Below the pieces are notes generated by a model. It searched no databases. It had not been told where the DNA came from and saw nothing but the letters and a program-made list of their open reading frames with translations. A stretch of 64,000 nt of DNA. Origin: Paenibacillus sp. HW567 (GTDB lineage Bacteria > Bacillota > Bacilli > Paenibacillales > Paenibacillaceae). A program made the position numbers and the translations under genes. Location of the stretch: assembly GCF_000374185.1 (NCBI RefSeq), contig NZ_KB910518.1:129951-193950 (forward strand). The letters run 5' to 3'. Of the stretch, positions 28,424 through 37,394 are shown one piece after another. Each line of letters begins with the position of its first letter. Position 1 is the stretch's first letter.

Positions 28424-30391
28424 ATGCAAGCAAGATCCGAACAAATGCCTAAACGAATGGCCCGTCAGGGCAGCGCACAGCAGCCACGGGCTCCGAAACC
28501 ACGTCGGTTCGATCCGATGGCCATGCTTGGCAATGCGGAAATGCAGGCTGCTCTTGGCAGCGGGTTGCTTATGCTTATTGCCTGGGCCTTCAGCGGCTGG
28601 TCTGAGGTCTTTTCCATAATCCTCTATGTCGTTTCCTACGCGCTAGGCGGCTGGATCAAGGCGAAGGAGGGTGTGGAGACGCTGCTCAAAGAGCGTGACC
28701 TGGATGTAAATCTGCTGATGATTGCCGCCGCCCTGGGCGCAGCCGCTATTGGCTATTGGAATGAGGGAGCGATGCTGATCTTTATTTTTGCCCTGAGCGG
28801 AGCGCTTGAAAGCTATACGATGGAGCGCAGTAAAAAAGACATTTCATCGCTGATGGCCCTTAAGCCGGCAACCGCTGTGCGCATTGAAAAGGGGAGTATG
28901 AATGAGGTTGCTATTGACCTTTTAGCTATCGGAGACCTGCTGCTTGTGCGTCCCGGCGAGTTGATCCCTGCGGACGGCACAATCTACCGGGGGGAATCGG
29001 CTGTCAATCAGGCGTCCATCACGGGGGAATCCCTGCCTGTTGAGAAAACAGTTGGCAGTGAAGTGTTTGCCGGAACCATTAATGGGGAGGGGCCGCTTTA
29101 TATAGAGGTAACGAAGTCAGCGGAGAATACGCTTTTTGCCAAGATCATTAGAATGGTTGAAGAAGCAGAAACAGAAGTACCTGAGTCACAGCGGTTCATT
29201 AAACGGCTGGAGTCGATTTATGCCCGGGTAGTAGTAGCTGCTACAGTAGCATTAATTGCTCTGCCGCCGTTCTTGCTGGACTGGAGCTGGAGCGCCTCAT
29301 TCTACAAAGCGATGGTATTTCTGGTCGTAGCCTCCCCGTGCGCACTGGTCTCTTCCATTATGCCTGCAATGCTGTCGGCTATCTCCAAAAGCGCGCGCAA
29401 AGGCATTCTCTTCAAAGGCGGCGTCCATTTGGAGAATATGGCGAAGACCGCTGTGGTCGCTTTTGACAAGACCGGAACATTGACCGAGGGCATACCGCAG
29501 GTAACTGATTTCGTCGCCGGAGAAGGCTATGACCGGAATGAGCTGCTGGCGGTTAGTGCGTCGATTGAGAAATTGTCCCGCCATCCGCTGGCGGAAGCAA
29601 TTGTCCGCTTGGCTGAGGAGGAACAGCTTGAGCTGCCGGCGATCCAGGAGAGTAAATCCGTGACCGGCTGGGGAATTGAAGGGCTGATTAACGGGGAGCT
29701 ATGGAGAATCGGCAAATCCAATTTGCTGGACGAACGGAAGAACAACGAAGCCGGGAATGGGGATGAGCAGTGGATCGCGCTGCGCCAGCAGTTCGAGGCA
29801 GAGGGCAAAACGGTATCGCTTATTCTTGCCGGTGAGGGCATTGCCGGAATGATTGCTCTGCAGGATACCGTCCGTCCACAAGCGGAAGCTGCGGTGCGCA
29901 AGCTGCAGGAGCTGGGCATCAAGGTGGCGATGCTGACCGGGGACCGTGCGGCAACGGCTGAAGTGATCGCTGAAAGAACCGGCGTTGATCTTGTATTTGC
30001 CGGTCTTTTGCCGGAGGATAAAGTGACCCATGTCAAAGCGCTGCGCGAGCAATACGGAAATGTAATCATGGTGGGCGACGGGGTGAATGATGCACCGGCG
30101 CTGGCCACCGCCACAGTCGGCATGGGAATGGGCATGAAGGGCAGCGGTGCGGCGCTGGAGATTGCCGATGTCGTGCTGATGAACGATAATATTGAAGAGA
30201 TTGCGATGGCGGTTGCCCTGGCCCGGCGTTCGCAGCGTATTGTGAAGCAGAATATGGTGTTTGCCGTAACGGTGATAGCTACGCTGATGCTGAGCAACTT
30301 TTTGCAGGGAATTGCCCTTCCGTTTGGTGTCATCGGCCATGAGGGCAGTACGATACTGGTTATCCTTAATGGACTGAGACTTTTACGCTAA
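28424..30391 (+). CDS. P1B-4-type metal-transporting ATPase (PfeT/ZosA-like)
   Basis: This 655-residue membrane ATPase lacks an N-terminal heavy-metal-associated domain. It has the phosphorylation site DKTGT (Asp348), TGES, and GDGVNDAPAL. The transport motif in helix 6 is SPC (304-306, ASPCALVSSIMPA), and helix 8 has HEGST (639-643). The SPC plus HEG(G/S)T pair defines subgroup P1B-4, whose B. subtilis member PfeT exports Fe(II). ATG 28424 lies eight bases after AGGAGAG, making a 28-codon longer frame unlikely. Export of Fe(II), or possibly Co or Zn, at the cell membrane is inferred. A Fur-like operator overlaps its promoter. Confidence 0.9.
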   Translation: MQARSEQMPKRMARQGSAQQPRAPKPRRFDPMAMLGNAEMQAALGSGLLMLIAWAFSGWSEVFSIILYVVSYALGGWIKAKEGVETLLKERDLDVNLLMIAAALGAAAIGYWNEGAMLIFIFALSGALESYTMERSKKDISSLMALKPATAVRIEKGSMNEVAIDLLAIGDLLLVRPGELIPADGTIYRGESAVNQASITGESLPVEKTVGSEVFAGTINGEGPLYIEVTKSAENTLFAKIIRMVEEAETEVPESQRFIKRLESIYARVVVAATVALIALPPFLLDWSWSASFYKAMVFLVVASPCALVSSIMPAMLSAISKSARKGILFKGGVHLENMAKTAVVAFDKTGTLTEGIPQVTDFVAGEGYDRNELLAVSASIEKLSRHPLAEAIVRLAEEEQLELPAIQESKSVTGWGIEGLINGELWRIGKSNLLDERKNNEAGNGDEQWIALRQQFEAEGKTVSLILAGEGIAGMIALQDTVRPQAEAAVRKLQELGIKVAMLTGDRAATAEVIAERTGVDLVFAGLLPEDKVTHVKALREQYGNVIMVGDGVNDAPALATATVGMGMGMKGSGAALEIADVVLMNDNIEEIAMAVALARRSQRIVKQNMVFAVTVIATLMLSNFLQGIALPFGVIGHEGSTILVILNGLRLLR

Positions 30392-30506
30392 AAACCTGAT
30401 ACGGCTGATCTTGCACCCCTTTCGAAAAATTAATTGCTTGAAATTGAATTGTTCACAAAATGGGTACGATTACAACGTGTCTGGCATATTGACATATTCC
30501 CTTGAG

Positions 30507-30542
30507 TTGAGCATAATTAATACTAGATTATAATTATTTTAA
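30507..30542 (+). promoter_or_regulatory. trxB promoter with PerR-like box
   Basis: TTGAGC (30507-30512) and TATAAT (30529-30534) with a 16-bp spacer. The -10 lies within TTATAATTATTTTAA (30528-30542), which matches the PerR consensus TTATAATNATTATAA at all but one defined position. Peroxide control of the thioredoxin reductase/glutaredoxin pair is therefore plausible. Confidence 0.55.
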
Positions 30543-30597
30543 TTAAGAACCATGAAGAGCTGACGTCTTAACCGTCCAACTCAAGGAGGATAAAGTC

Positions 30598-31539
30598 ATG
30601 TATAAATCAATCATTATTGGTACTGGTCCTGCCGGATTGACTGCTGCCATCTACTTGGCCCGCGCCAATCTGAACCCGCTGGTTATCGAAGGCCCGCAGC
30701 CGGGCGGACAGCTTACCACTACGACGGAAGTAGAGAATTTCCCCGGTTTTCCTGAGGGGGTTATGGGTCCTGATCTGATGGACAATATGCGTAAGCAGGC
30801 TGAACGTTTTGGCGCCAAGTTTGTTACAGGCTGGGTGAACAGCGTGGAGCTGGGCGAACGTCCGTTTAAGCTGAATGTGGATGGTATGGGTACACTGATT
30901 ACGGATACACTGATTCTATCTACAGGCGCTACTGCGAAGTACCTGGGTATTCCGGGTGAGCAGGATAATGTCGGACGTGGAGTCAGCACATGCGCTACAT
31001 GCGACGGCTTTTTCTTCCGCGGCAAAGAGATTGTGGTGGTCGGCGGCGGTGATTCGGCGCTTGAGGAAGCAGGCTTCCTGACCCGTTTTGCCTCGAAGGT
31101 AACTCTTGTACACCGCCGGGAAGAATTACGCGGCTCCAAGATCATGCAGGATCGCGTCCGTGATAATGACAAGGTGGCCTGGGCGTTGAACCGCACTCCG
31201 CTGGAAGTCGTCGCCGGCGACAAGGGCGTTAGCGGAATTAAGGTGCTTAACAATGAGACCGGAGAAGAGGAAATCATTGAAGCGAGCGGTGTGTTTGTTG
31301 CCATCGGGCACCACCCTAACACGGCGTTCCTGGGCGGGCAGATCACAACGGATGCGAACGGCTATATCGTAACCACACCTGGCACCTCCGAGACTAATAT
31401 TCCCGGCGTATTCGCTTGCGGAGACGTGCAGGATACCCGCTACAAACAGGCAATTACCGCAGCAGGCAGCGGATGCATGGCGGCAATGGATGCCGAGAAG
31501 TACATCGAGAGTCTGGAGCACAGCGCGGTTATTTTGTAA
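30598..31539 (+). CDS. trxB: Thioredoxin reductase
   Basis: This 313-residue FAD enzyme passes electrons from NADPH to thioredoxin. The FAD-binding GTGPAGLTAAIYLARA opens the protein, the redox-active pair is Cys132/Cys135 in CATCDGFFF, the NADPH-binding site is GGGDSALEE with HRREELRGSK, and the C-terminal FAD motif is GVFACGDVQDTRYKQAITAAGSG (key GDVQD). ATG 30598 follows AAGGAGG. A glutaredoxin gene follows after 33 bp in the same unit. The promoter overlaps a PerR-like box. Confidence 0.96.
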   Translation: MYKSIIIGTGPAGLTAAIYLARANLNPLVIEGPQPGGQLTTTTEVENFPGFPEGVMGPDLMDNMRKQAERFGAKFVTGWVNSVELGERPFKLNVDGMGTLITDTLILSTGATAKYLGIPGEQDNVGRGVSTCATCDGFFFRGKEIVVVGGGDSALEEAGFLTRFASKVTLVHRREELRGSKIMQDRVRDNDKVAWALNRTPLEVVAGDKGVSGIKVLNNETGEEEIIEASGVFVAIGHHPNTAFLGGQITTDANGYIVTTPGTSETNIPGVFACGDVQDTRYKQAITAAGSGCMAAMDAEKYIESLEHSAVIL

Positions 31540-31572
31540 GAATCTTATACAACCTTAAGGAGGAGATTAACT

Positions 31573-31806
31573 ATGGAAAATGTTATTGTATACACTTCAA
31601 CCAACTGTCCGCATTGCCGTCAGGTCAAGAGCTTCCTGAGCGAGAAAGGCGTCTCCTACGAGGAGCGCAACATTGAACAGAACGATGATTTTGCCCAGCA
31701 GGTTTGGGATATGGGAATGAGAGCTGTACCTGTAACCGTCATCGGAGATTTCAAAATCGTAGGCATGAACAAAACGCAATTTGACAAGGCTTTGGCTACT
31801 ATTTAA
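31573..31806 (+). CDS. Glutaredoxin-like thiol-disulfide protein
   Basis: This 77-residue single-domain protein has the thioredoxin fold. The active-site pair is Cys12/Cys15 in STNCPHCRQ, and the cis-proline and glutathione-site region is MRAVPVTVIGDFKIVG. It resembles NrdH-like redoxins that are reduced directly by thioredoxin reductase, which fits its place 33 bp behind trxB with an AAGGAGG site. Two hairpins close the operon. Confidence 0.92.
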   Translation: MENVIVYTSTNCPHCRQVKSFLSEKGVSYEERNIEQNDDFAQQVWDMGMRAVPVTVIGDFKIVGMNKTQFDKALATI

Positions 31807-31821
31807 CAGCATTAACAATAA

Positions 31822-31870
31822 CTCCTCTACTCAAGAGGAGCAGGCCGCTTCCGCGCTGGAGGCGGTCTTT
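31822..31870 (+). terminator. Double-hairpin terminator of trxB-glutaredoxin operon
   Basis: CTCCTCT/AGAGGAG forms the first stem and CCGCTTCC/GGAGGCGG (one wobble) the second, followed by TCTTT. Confidence 0.6.
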
Positions 31871-31913
31871 ACTTTGCCCGGCGCAGGAGCAACTGATAAG
31901 GAGGCTGTGAACA

Positions 31914-32558
31914 TTGCTAATCGGTTTGGAAAACTATTGGGATAAAGATGCGGTGGCGCGTCTGCTGGCAGAATGTATGTGGGCAGGAGAAGTGCGGGCA
32001 CTGGAGGAGCTGGACAATTATCTAACTGAGGATTCTCTGGAGCTGATGGGAACGTTTGTGAACGGTGAACTGGCAGGGCTGCTTGGTATCCGGCGGGGGA
32101 AGGAGGCGGTGGAAATCCGTCATCTGGCGGTTCAGACCCGTTTGCGTGGAAGAGGAATCGGCAGGGCAATGATCGAAGAGCTCCGCAAGTGTAACAAGGC
32201 TGCAACACTACAAGCCGAAACGGATAAGGATGGCGTCGGCTTTTACACAAAATGCGGGTTTATGATTACGAGTCTGGGCGAAAAGTATCCGGGCACCGAG
32301 CGCTTCAGTTGTGTTCTATCAAGCATGGGTGATCGACATGACCATTTGAAAAATGGCGTAGACAGCGATCCCGCTAAAAATAAGCATAATTCCGGATTTC
32401 TTACGCGATTGGAACAGGCGCAGCACGCCGAGGCTGATGAGTGGAGCGATGATGAGCAGCAGCAGCAGCACGGCGATGAACATCTGCGCCGAAATATCAG
32501 ACGTATCAACATAGGTCATGGACTCACTCTCCATTTCAAAAAAAGAGGTATGCAGTGA
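31914..32558 (+). CDS. GNAT acetyltransferase with an antisense-derived C-terminal tail
   Basis: This frame encodes 214 residues. The first 140 form an ordinary small GNAT domain: IRHLAVQTRLRGRGIGRAMIEEL is the acetyl-CoA loop and GVGFYTKCGFMITSLGEKYPG the family end. It starts at TTG 31914, nine bases after AAGGAGG. After SCVLSS the frame runs on for about 75 residues with a charged, Gln- and His-rich composition and no fold signal; this stretch lies wholly opposite a minus-strand membrane protein gene, whose hydrophobic codons explain the odd composition. The normal stop has probably been lost. The substrate is unknown. Confidence 0.75.
   Translation: MLIGLENYWDKDAVARLLAECMWAGEVRALEELDNYLTEDSLELMGTFVNGELAGLLGIRRGKEAVEIRHLAVQTRLRGRGIGRAMIEELRKCNKAATLQAETDKDGVGFYTKCGFMITSLGEKYPGTERFSCVLSSMGDRHDHLKNGVDSDPAKNKHNSGFLTRLEQAQHAEADEWSDDEQQQQHGDEHLRRNIRRINIGHGLTLHFKKRGMQ
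32319..32519 (-). CDS. Small two-helix membrane protein
   Basis: This 66-residue protein starts at the ATG at 32519 on the minus strand, behind GGAGAGTGAG; fourteen more codons are open upstream. Two hydrophobic helices (MFIAVLLLLLIIAPLISLGVL and SGIMLIFSGIAVYAIFQMVM, key stretches shown in part) are joined by a short basic loop QSRKK. The arginine/lysine-bearing loop between the helices suggests that both ends face outside. The gene is fully overlapped by the tail of the plus-strand acetyltransferase frame. Family not recognised. Confidence 0.65.
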   Translation of the reverse strand: MTYVDTSDISAQMFIAVLLLLLIIAPLISLGVLRLFQSRKKSGIMLIFSGIAVYAIFQMVMSITHA

Positions 32559-32652
32559 CATATGTCACAGCGCACCTCTTATTATATAGGATTGCCCCTC
32601 CAATTACTCTACCTTGCGCTGCTGTAAATGCGGAGAATTTACGTCAATTTGT

Positions 32653-33813
32653 TTACAAAGTCACGCGGATATTTCCGAGAAAGTGCATAACCGCTGAAAA
32701 GCCTGCTCCGATCATGGTTCCCCGGCTGCCCAGCGTGGAGAAGGTAATTTCGAGCTGCTGCTTATGATAAGGAAGTGTCCGCTCTGCGACGACTCTGCGC
32801 AGCGGTTCGCCGAGCCAGGGCTCTGCCTCGGAGAGAGCGCCGCCAATGACAATCAGCTCCGGGTTGAAGCTGTTGATCAGATTGGTTACTCCGATACCTA
32901 GATACTCACCGATCACGGAGAAGTGGCGCAGAGTTTCCTCCTGCCCCTCGAGCGCATGCCGGACAAGCTCCGGTGTGGTTCGCGCGGGCAGCGTTACCTC
33001 CGGATTATCATAGGTTTTCTCCGAAGCATACAGCTCCCAGCAGCCCCTGCTCCCGCAACTGCAGGGCTTGCCTTCCGCTTCTATGGTCATATGTCCGGTC
33101 TCTCCGGCATATCCCCGTGCGCCTTTGTACAGCTCCCCGCCGATAATAATTCCCGAGCCAATCCCCGACCCTGCACTGATATAGAGCAGGTGGCGCACAT
33201 CGCGCGCCGCACCGAAGTTCAGCTCTCCCTGTGCTCCCGCATTAGCCTCATTGTCGATGGTGACCGGGACCGAGAACGCATCCTCCAGAATGGCCCGCAG
33301 ATCGACCATCTCCCAGCCCAGATTGGGCGCGAACAGCACGACTCCATGCTCATCAACCATTCCCGGCACGCCTACCCCGATGCCTACAATGCCGTAAGGC
33401 GAGACCGGGGCGGCAGCTATCAGCTCTGAGATAATGCTCTTCATCTGCTCCAGTACGTAAGACAGGTCATGGGTTTCCAGCCTGCACTCCCGCTCGTTAA
33501 GGATGCCGCCGCCCAAATCGCAGAGCACGGCCGTGAGCTGCTTCACCCGCAGCTCGATGCCGATTACACTGCCGGCCATGCTGTTGAAGTGCAGCATCAG
33601 CGGCTTGCGTCCGCCGCTGGATTCTCCGGGTCCGGCTTCGGTGACCAGCTCTTGTCCGCACAGCTCGGCGACGAGGTTGGATACCGTGGCTTTGTTGAGT
33701 CCGGTCATTTCGGATACTCTGGCCCGGGAGATCGGGGATTGCATGCGAATCGTATGTAAAATGATTGATTTATTGATTTTTTTGACCAGCGCCTGATCAC
33801 CGGTTACCTTCAC
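32653..33813 (-). CDS. xylR: ROK-family xylose repressor
   Basis: The repressor has 386 residues. The N-terminal winged helix (PISRARVSEMTGLNKATVSNLVAELC) is followed by a sugar-kinase-like ROK domain with GIGVGVPGMVDEHG, the zinc-binding CSCGSRGCWE cluster and GGELYKGARGYAGETGHMTI-type signature. I start it at GTG 33813 behind AAGGAAG; the open frame continues 21 codons further. It is divergent from xylA and should hold xylA and xylB off until xylose binds. A cre-like site (33853-33866) overlaps its promoter region. Confidence 0.93.
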   Translation of the reverse strand: MKVTGDQALVKKINKSIILHTIRMQSPISRARVSEMTGLNKATVSNLVAELCGQELVTEAGPGESSGGRKPLMLHFNSMAGSVIGIELRVKQLTAVLCDLGGGILNERECRLETHDLSYVLEQMKSIISELIAAAPVSPYGIVGIGVGVPGMVDEHGVVLFAPNLGWEMVDLRAILEDAFSVPVTIDNEANAGAQGELNFGAARDVRHLLYISAGSGIGSGIIIGGELYKGARGYAGETGHMTIEAEGKPCSCGSRGCWELYASEKTYDNPEVTLPARTTPELVRHALEGQEETLRHFSVIGEYLGIGVTNLINSFNPELIVIGGALSEAEPWLGEPLRRVVAERTLPYHKQQLEITFSTLGSRGTMIGAGFSAVMHFLGNIRVTL

Positions 33814-33852
33814 GAAGCACACTTCCTTTTTGAAAATATAAGTATGTAAATT

Positions 33853-33866
33853 GGGTAACGTTTTCA
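33853..33866 (-). promoter_or_regulatory. cre-like site before xylR
   Basis: On the minus strand TGAAAACGTTACCC fits the CcpA consensus TGNAANCGNWNNCW except at the last base. It lies about 40 bp upstream of the start codon. Confidence 0.45.
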
Positions 33867-34028
33867 AGTATGCCATTTAGTCTAGTGCGATGTGCGGCAA
33901 ATTGCAACAGTTAACACGGTTAAGGCTGAGAGTATGGACGCATAGACAGAACCGCCTGAGGGAACTGTATGTCAGTGAATAAGGGGATGGACATAGGGGA
34001 GAAGCAGCAAAAATAAAAGTTGAATAAA

Positions 34029-34053
34029 ACTTTGTTTAACCAATATACAAAGT
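34029..34053. promoter_or_regulatory. Xylose operator candidate (XylR binding site)
   Basis: ACTTTGT (34029-34035) and ACAAAGT (34047-34053) are a perfect 7-bp inverted repeat with an 11-bp spacer, between the divergent xylR and xylA genes. Size and symmetry resemble Gram-positive xyl operators. Confidence 0.65.
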
Positions 34054-34077
34054 AGAAAAGATGTGTTAAGATGATGC

Positions 34078-34091
34078 TGTAAACGCTTGCG
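34078..34091 (+). promoter_or_regulatory. cre-like site before xylA
   Basis: TGTAAACGCTTGCG fits the CcpA consensus TGNAANCGNWNNCW with one mismatch at the end. It is 31 bp upstream of the xylA start and would mediate glucose repression. Confidence 0.6.
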
Positions 34092-34122
34092 GCAAAGAAT
34101 AATATCGAGGAGGATTTCACAA

Positions 34123-35439
34123 ATGGCTTATTTTGAAACAGTGGGTAAAATCTCTTACGAGGGAAGCAAGTCCACTAACCCTTACGCATTCAAATTCTAC
34201 AATCCCAAAGAAATCGTAGCCGGCAAAACCATGGAGGAGCACCTGAAATTTGCAATGGCTTATTGGCATACATTAACTGCTGGCGGTGCCGATCCGTTCG
34301 GCGCTGAAACTGCAGTCCGCAGTTGGAACAAGCTGAGCGCACTGGACAAGGCTAAGGCCCGCGCTGAAGCCGCTTTTGAATTCATGGAGAAGATGGACCT
34401 GCAGTACTACTGCTTCCACGATGTGGACATCGCTCCTGAAGGCGCATCTTTGCGTGAGTTCTACAGCAACATCGACACCATCGTAGATCTTCTGGAACAA
34501 GGCATGAAGGCTTCCGGCAAAAAATTGCTGTGGAACACAGCCAACATGTTCACTAATCCGCGCTATATGCACGGTGCAGGCTCCACCTGCAACGCTGATG
34601 TGTTCGCGCATGCGGCTGCACAGGTAAAGAAAGGTCTGGAAGTCGGCAAACGTCTGGGCGCGGATAACTATGTATTCTGGGGTGGCCGTGAAGGCTACGA
34701 AACCCTGCTGAATACTGACATGGGCCTTGAGCAGGATAACATTGCCCGCCTGTTCTCTATGGCAGTTGACTATGCCAAGGAAATCGGCTTCGATGCCCAA
34801 TTCCTGATCGAACCTAAACCAAAAGAGCCAACCAAACATCAATATGACTTCGATGCAGCAACAACGATTGCGTTCCTGCAGAAATATAATCTCGATAAGC
34901 ACTTCAAGCTGAACCTGGAAGCTAACCATGCAACGCTTGCCGGCCATACTTTTGAGCATGAGATTCGTGTAGCCCGCATCAACGGCATGCTGGGATCGCT
35001 TGACGCCAACCAGGGCGATCCGCTTCTGGGCTGGGATACAGACGAATTCCCTGCTAACATCTACGATGCTACACTGACTCTGTATGAAGTGCTCAAGAAC
35101 GATGGACTTGGCAAAGGCGGAGTTAACTTCGACTCCAAGGTACGCCGTCCGTCCTTCGAGCCTGAGGATCTGTTCCTGGCGCACATCTCCGGTATGGACG
35201 TATATGCCAAAGGCCTGAAGGTTGCAGCCAAGCTGCTTGAAGACCGCGTATTCGAAAACTTCATTGACAACCGTTACAGCAGCTTCACCGAAGGTGTCGG
35301 CGCCGACATCGTGTCCGGCAAAGCCACTCTGGCTTCGCTTGCTGACTATGCGCTGAACAATGAGAATCCGCGTCCGAATGAGTCTGGACGTCAAGAGCTG
35401 CTTAGAGCGACATTGAACCAATACATCCTGGCTGAGTAG
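34123..35439 (+). CDS. xylA: Xylose isomerase
   Basis: This 438-residue cytosolic enzyme of the class II type converts xylose to xylulose. The family signatures are [10 protein letters not shown] with the catalytic His, [47 protein letters not shown] and the metal-binding [22 protein letters not shown] 34123 follows AGGAGG; the upstream extension of the frame runs through the cre site. It faces the repressor gene across an operator. A terminator and a 136-bp hairpin element separate it from xylB. Confidence 0.97.
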   Translation: MAYFETVGKISYEGSKSTNPYAFKFYNPKEIVAGKTMEEHLKFAMAYWHTLTAGGADPFGAETAVRSWNKLSALDKAKARAEAAFEFMEKMDLQYYCFHDVDIAPEGASLREFYSNIDTIVDLLEQGMKASGKKLLWNTANMFTNPRYMHGAGSTCNADVFAHAAAQVKKGLEVGKRLGADNYVFWGGREGYETLLNTDMGLEQDNIARLFSMAVDYAKEIGFDAQFLIEPKPKEPTKHQYDFDAATTIAFLQKYNLDKHFKLNLEANHATLAGHTFEHEIRVARINGMLGSLDANQGDPLLGWDTDEFPANIYDATLTLYEVLKNDGLGKGGVNFDSKVRRPSFEPEDLFLAHISGMDVYAKGLKVAAKLLEDRVFENFIDNRYSSFTEGVGADIVSGKATLASLADYALNNENPRPNESGRQELLRATLNQYILAE

Positions 35440-35494
35440 AAACCAGAGGAAGCGCTGCTTCCCTGATTTAAGCCCGCACTACATTAATGCAACG

Positions 35495-35535
35495 GGGGTT
35501 GCTGAAGAGAGCATTCTTCGGCAGCCCCTTTTTTA
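35495..35535 (+). terminator. Terminator after xylA
   Basis: GGGGTTGCTGAAGA pairs with TTCGGCAGCCCC (wobbles inside), followed by TTTTTTA. Confidence 0.8.
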
Positions 35536-35601
35536 TTGAATTGAAGAGAATCTGCTTCATATTAAATAAGCCGATGCTTTTAAAATTAAATATGAGGATA
35601 A

Positions 35602-35737
35602 GTAGCGGAGGGGAAGTTTGGAACTGTAGGAGCGGTAGCGTCCGCCTTTATGATTGAATTTCTACCGCGATCAGCGGTTTAAATCAGGAAATTCAATCAT
35701 AACAGCGGCCGGAAGTCCAAACATTCCCCGCAGTTAC
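35602..35737. repeat. 136-bp nested-hairpin element, copy A
   Basis: The arms pair in tiers: GTAGC/GTTAC at the ends (one mismatch), GGGGAAGTTTGGA with TCCAAAC, a bulged base, then ATTCCCC, then CCGCC region with GGCCG, then a perfect 13-bp stem ATGATTGAATTTC-type arm (35650-35662 with 35688-35700), and an innermost ACCGC/GCGGT hairpin. It sits between the xylA terminator and xylB. The reverse complement matches copy B (47445-47580) over 41 identical bases in one flank, whereas the 13-bp stem differs. Confidence 0.85.
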
Positions 35738-35807
35738 GACCAGAATCCGAAATAGATCAATCACAAGTTTGGTTTATATACTAATTCCAACCTTTAGGAG
35801 GTTAACT

Positions 35808-37304
35808 ATGAAATATGTAATCGGTGTCGATCTTGGAACCAGTGCGGTCAAGACTGTATTGGTAGATCAGCAGGGAAAGGTGGCCTTTGAGCACTCGGAA
35901 GCCTATCCGCTCAGCAGACCGCAGCCGAACTGGAGTGAGCAGAATCCTGAGGACTGGGTGAAGGGGACGCTTGAGAGCCTTCGCCGCCTGATCGAGGTTT
36001 CAGGCGTGGACCCTTCGCAGGTAGATGGCATCAGCTTCTCCGGGCAGATGCACGGGCTGGTGCTAGTAGACAAGGATGGGAAGGCGCTGCGCCCGGCCAT
36101 TCTCTGGAATGACACCCGCACTACCGCTCAGTGCCGCAAGATTGAGCAGAAGCTGGGCAAGAGGCTGATCGAAATCGCCAGAAACCGTGCGCTGGAAGGC
36201 TTCACCCTGCCTAAGATTCTCTGGGTACAGGAGAATGAACCGGAGGTGCTGTCCCAGGCGGAGCTGTTCCTGCTGCCGAAGGATTATGTGCGTTACCGGC
36301 TGACCGGCGATTATGCTATGGATTATTCCGATGCCGCAGGCACGCTGCTGTTGGATGTAGGCTCCAAAACATGGAGTGCAGAAATCGCCGAAGCCTTCGG
36401 CCTGCCGGTCTCGCTCTGTCCGAAGCTCGTAGAGTCCTTTGATCTGACAGGCACGCTGCTGCCTGAGATTGCCAAAGCCTCCGGTCTGCTTCCTTCCACG
36501 AAGGTGTTTGCCGGTGGAGCGGACAATGCCTGCGGAGCGCTCGGCGCCGGTATTCTCGGCGAAGGCCGGACCATGTGCAGCATTGGCACCTCCGGTGTAG
36601 TGCTGTCTTATGAGAGCAACAAGGATCTTAATCTGGAAGGCAAAGTCCATTTCTTCAACCACGGGGAGAAGGATGCCTATTATATCATGGGGGTTACCCT
36701 GGCCGCAGGCTACAGCCTGACCTGGTTCAAGGAAACCTTTGCGGCGGATAAAAGCTTCGACGAGCTGCTGAAGGGTGTAGATTCCATCCCGGCAGGCAGC
36801 GGCGGTCTGCTGTTCACGCCGTACATTGTCGGAGAACGCACTCCGCACCCTGATGCCAATATCCGCGGCAGCTTTATCGGTATGGATTCCGGCCATAGCC
36901 TGTCGCACTTCACCCGTTCGGTGCTGGAAGGGATTACATTCTCGCTGCGTGAATCCATTGAGATCGTGCGCGAGTCCGGCAAGGATATAACCGAGATTGT
37001 AGCCATCGGCGGCGGAGCCAAGAATGAAGCGTGGCTGCAGATGCAGGCGGATATCTTCAATGCCTCGATCATCAAGCTGGAGAGTGAGCAAGGGCCGGCA
37101 ATGGGAGCGGCTATGCTGGCTGCTTACGGCAGCGGCTGGTTTACGTCGCTTGGCGAATGCGCGGATGCCTTCATCCGTTCTGCGGAGGTGTACACACCGA
37201 ATGCGCAGCAGGCAGCAGTGTATGATGGATTGTTTGGATTGTACCAGGAAGTCTATGGTCAAACACGGGCATTAAATGATAAACTGGCGGAATACCGTAA
37301 ATAG
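35808..37304 (+). CDS. xylB: Xylulokinase
   Basis: This 498-residue FGGY-family kinase phosphorylates xylulose with ATP, feeding the pentose phosphate pathway. It opens with VIGVDLGTSAVKTVLVD (phosphate 1 motif), has DGISFSGQMHGLVLVD and ILWNDTRTTAQCRKIE (sugar-binding region), FAGGADNACGALGAG (catalytic Asp in GADNACG) and VAIGGGAKNEAWLQMQADIF near the end. ATG 35808 follows AGGAGG; the upstream frame to 35769 is not used. An isolated promoter is not evident, so it is read either through the element upstream or from a weak local promoter. Confidence 0.96.
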   Translation: MKYVIGVDLGTSAVKTVLVDQQGKVAFEHSEAYPLSRPQPNWSEQNPEDWVKGTLESLRRLIEVSGVDPSQVDGISFSGQMHGLVLVDKDGKALRPAILWNDTRTTAQCRKIEQKLGKRLIEIARNRALEGFTLPKILWVQENEPEVLSQAELFLLPKDYVRYRLTGDYAMDYSDAAGTLLLDVGSKTWSAEIAEAFGLPVSLCPKLVESFDLTGTLLPEIAKASGLLPSTKVFAGGADNACGALGAGILGEGRTMCSIGTSGVVLSYESNKDLNLEGKVHFFNHGEKDAYYIMGVTLAAGYSLTWFKETFAADKSFDELLKGVDSIPAGSGGLLFTPYIVGERTPHPDANIRGSFIGMDSGHSLSHFTRSVLEGITFSLRESIEIVRESGKDITEIVAIGGGAKNEAWLQMQADIFNASIIKLESEQGPAMGAAMLAAYGSGWFTSLGECADAFIRSAEVYTPNAQQAAVYDGLFGLYQEVYGQTRALNDKLAEYRK

Positions 37305-37338
37305 CTGGAGCCTGGTTCGTCCATGCTCACATCTTGGA

Positions 37339-37372
37339 AATCCCGGAGAGGCGTTAGCGCCTCTCCGGGATT
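37339..37372. terminator. Hairpin after xylB
   Basis: A perfect 15-bp stem AATCCCGGAGAGGCG with its complement around TTAG. It has no T-run, and the next gene starts 23 bp later, so it may act as a weak terminator or an mRNA end-protecting stem. Confidence 0.6.
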
Positions 37373-37394
37373 ACGCCTTAGGGGTTGACCAAAA

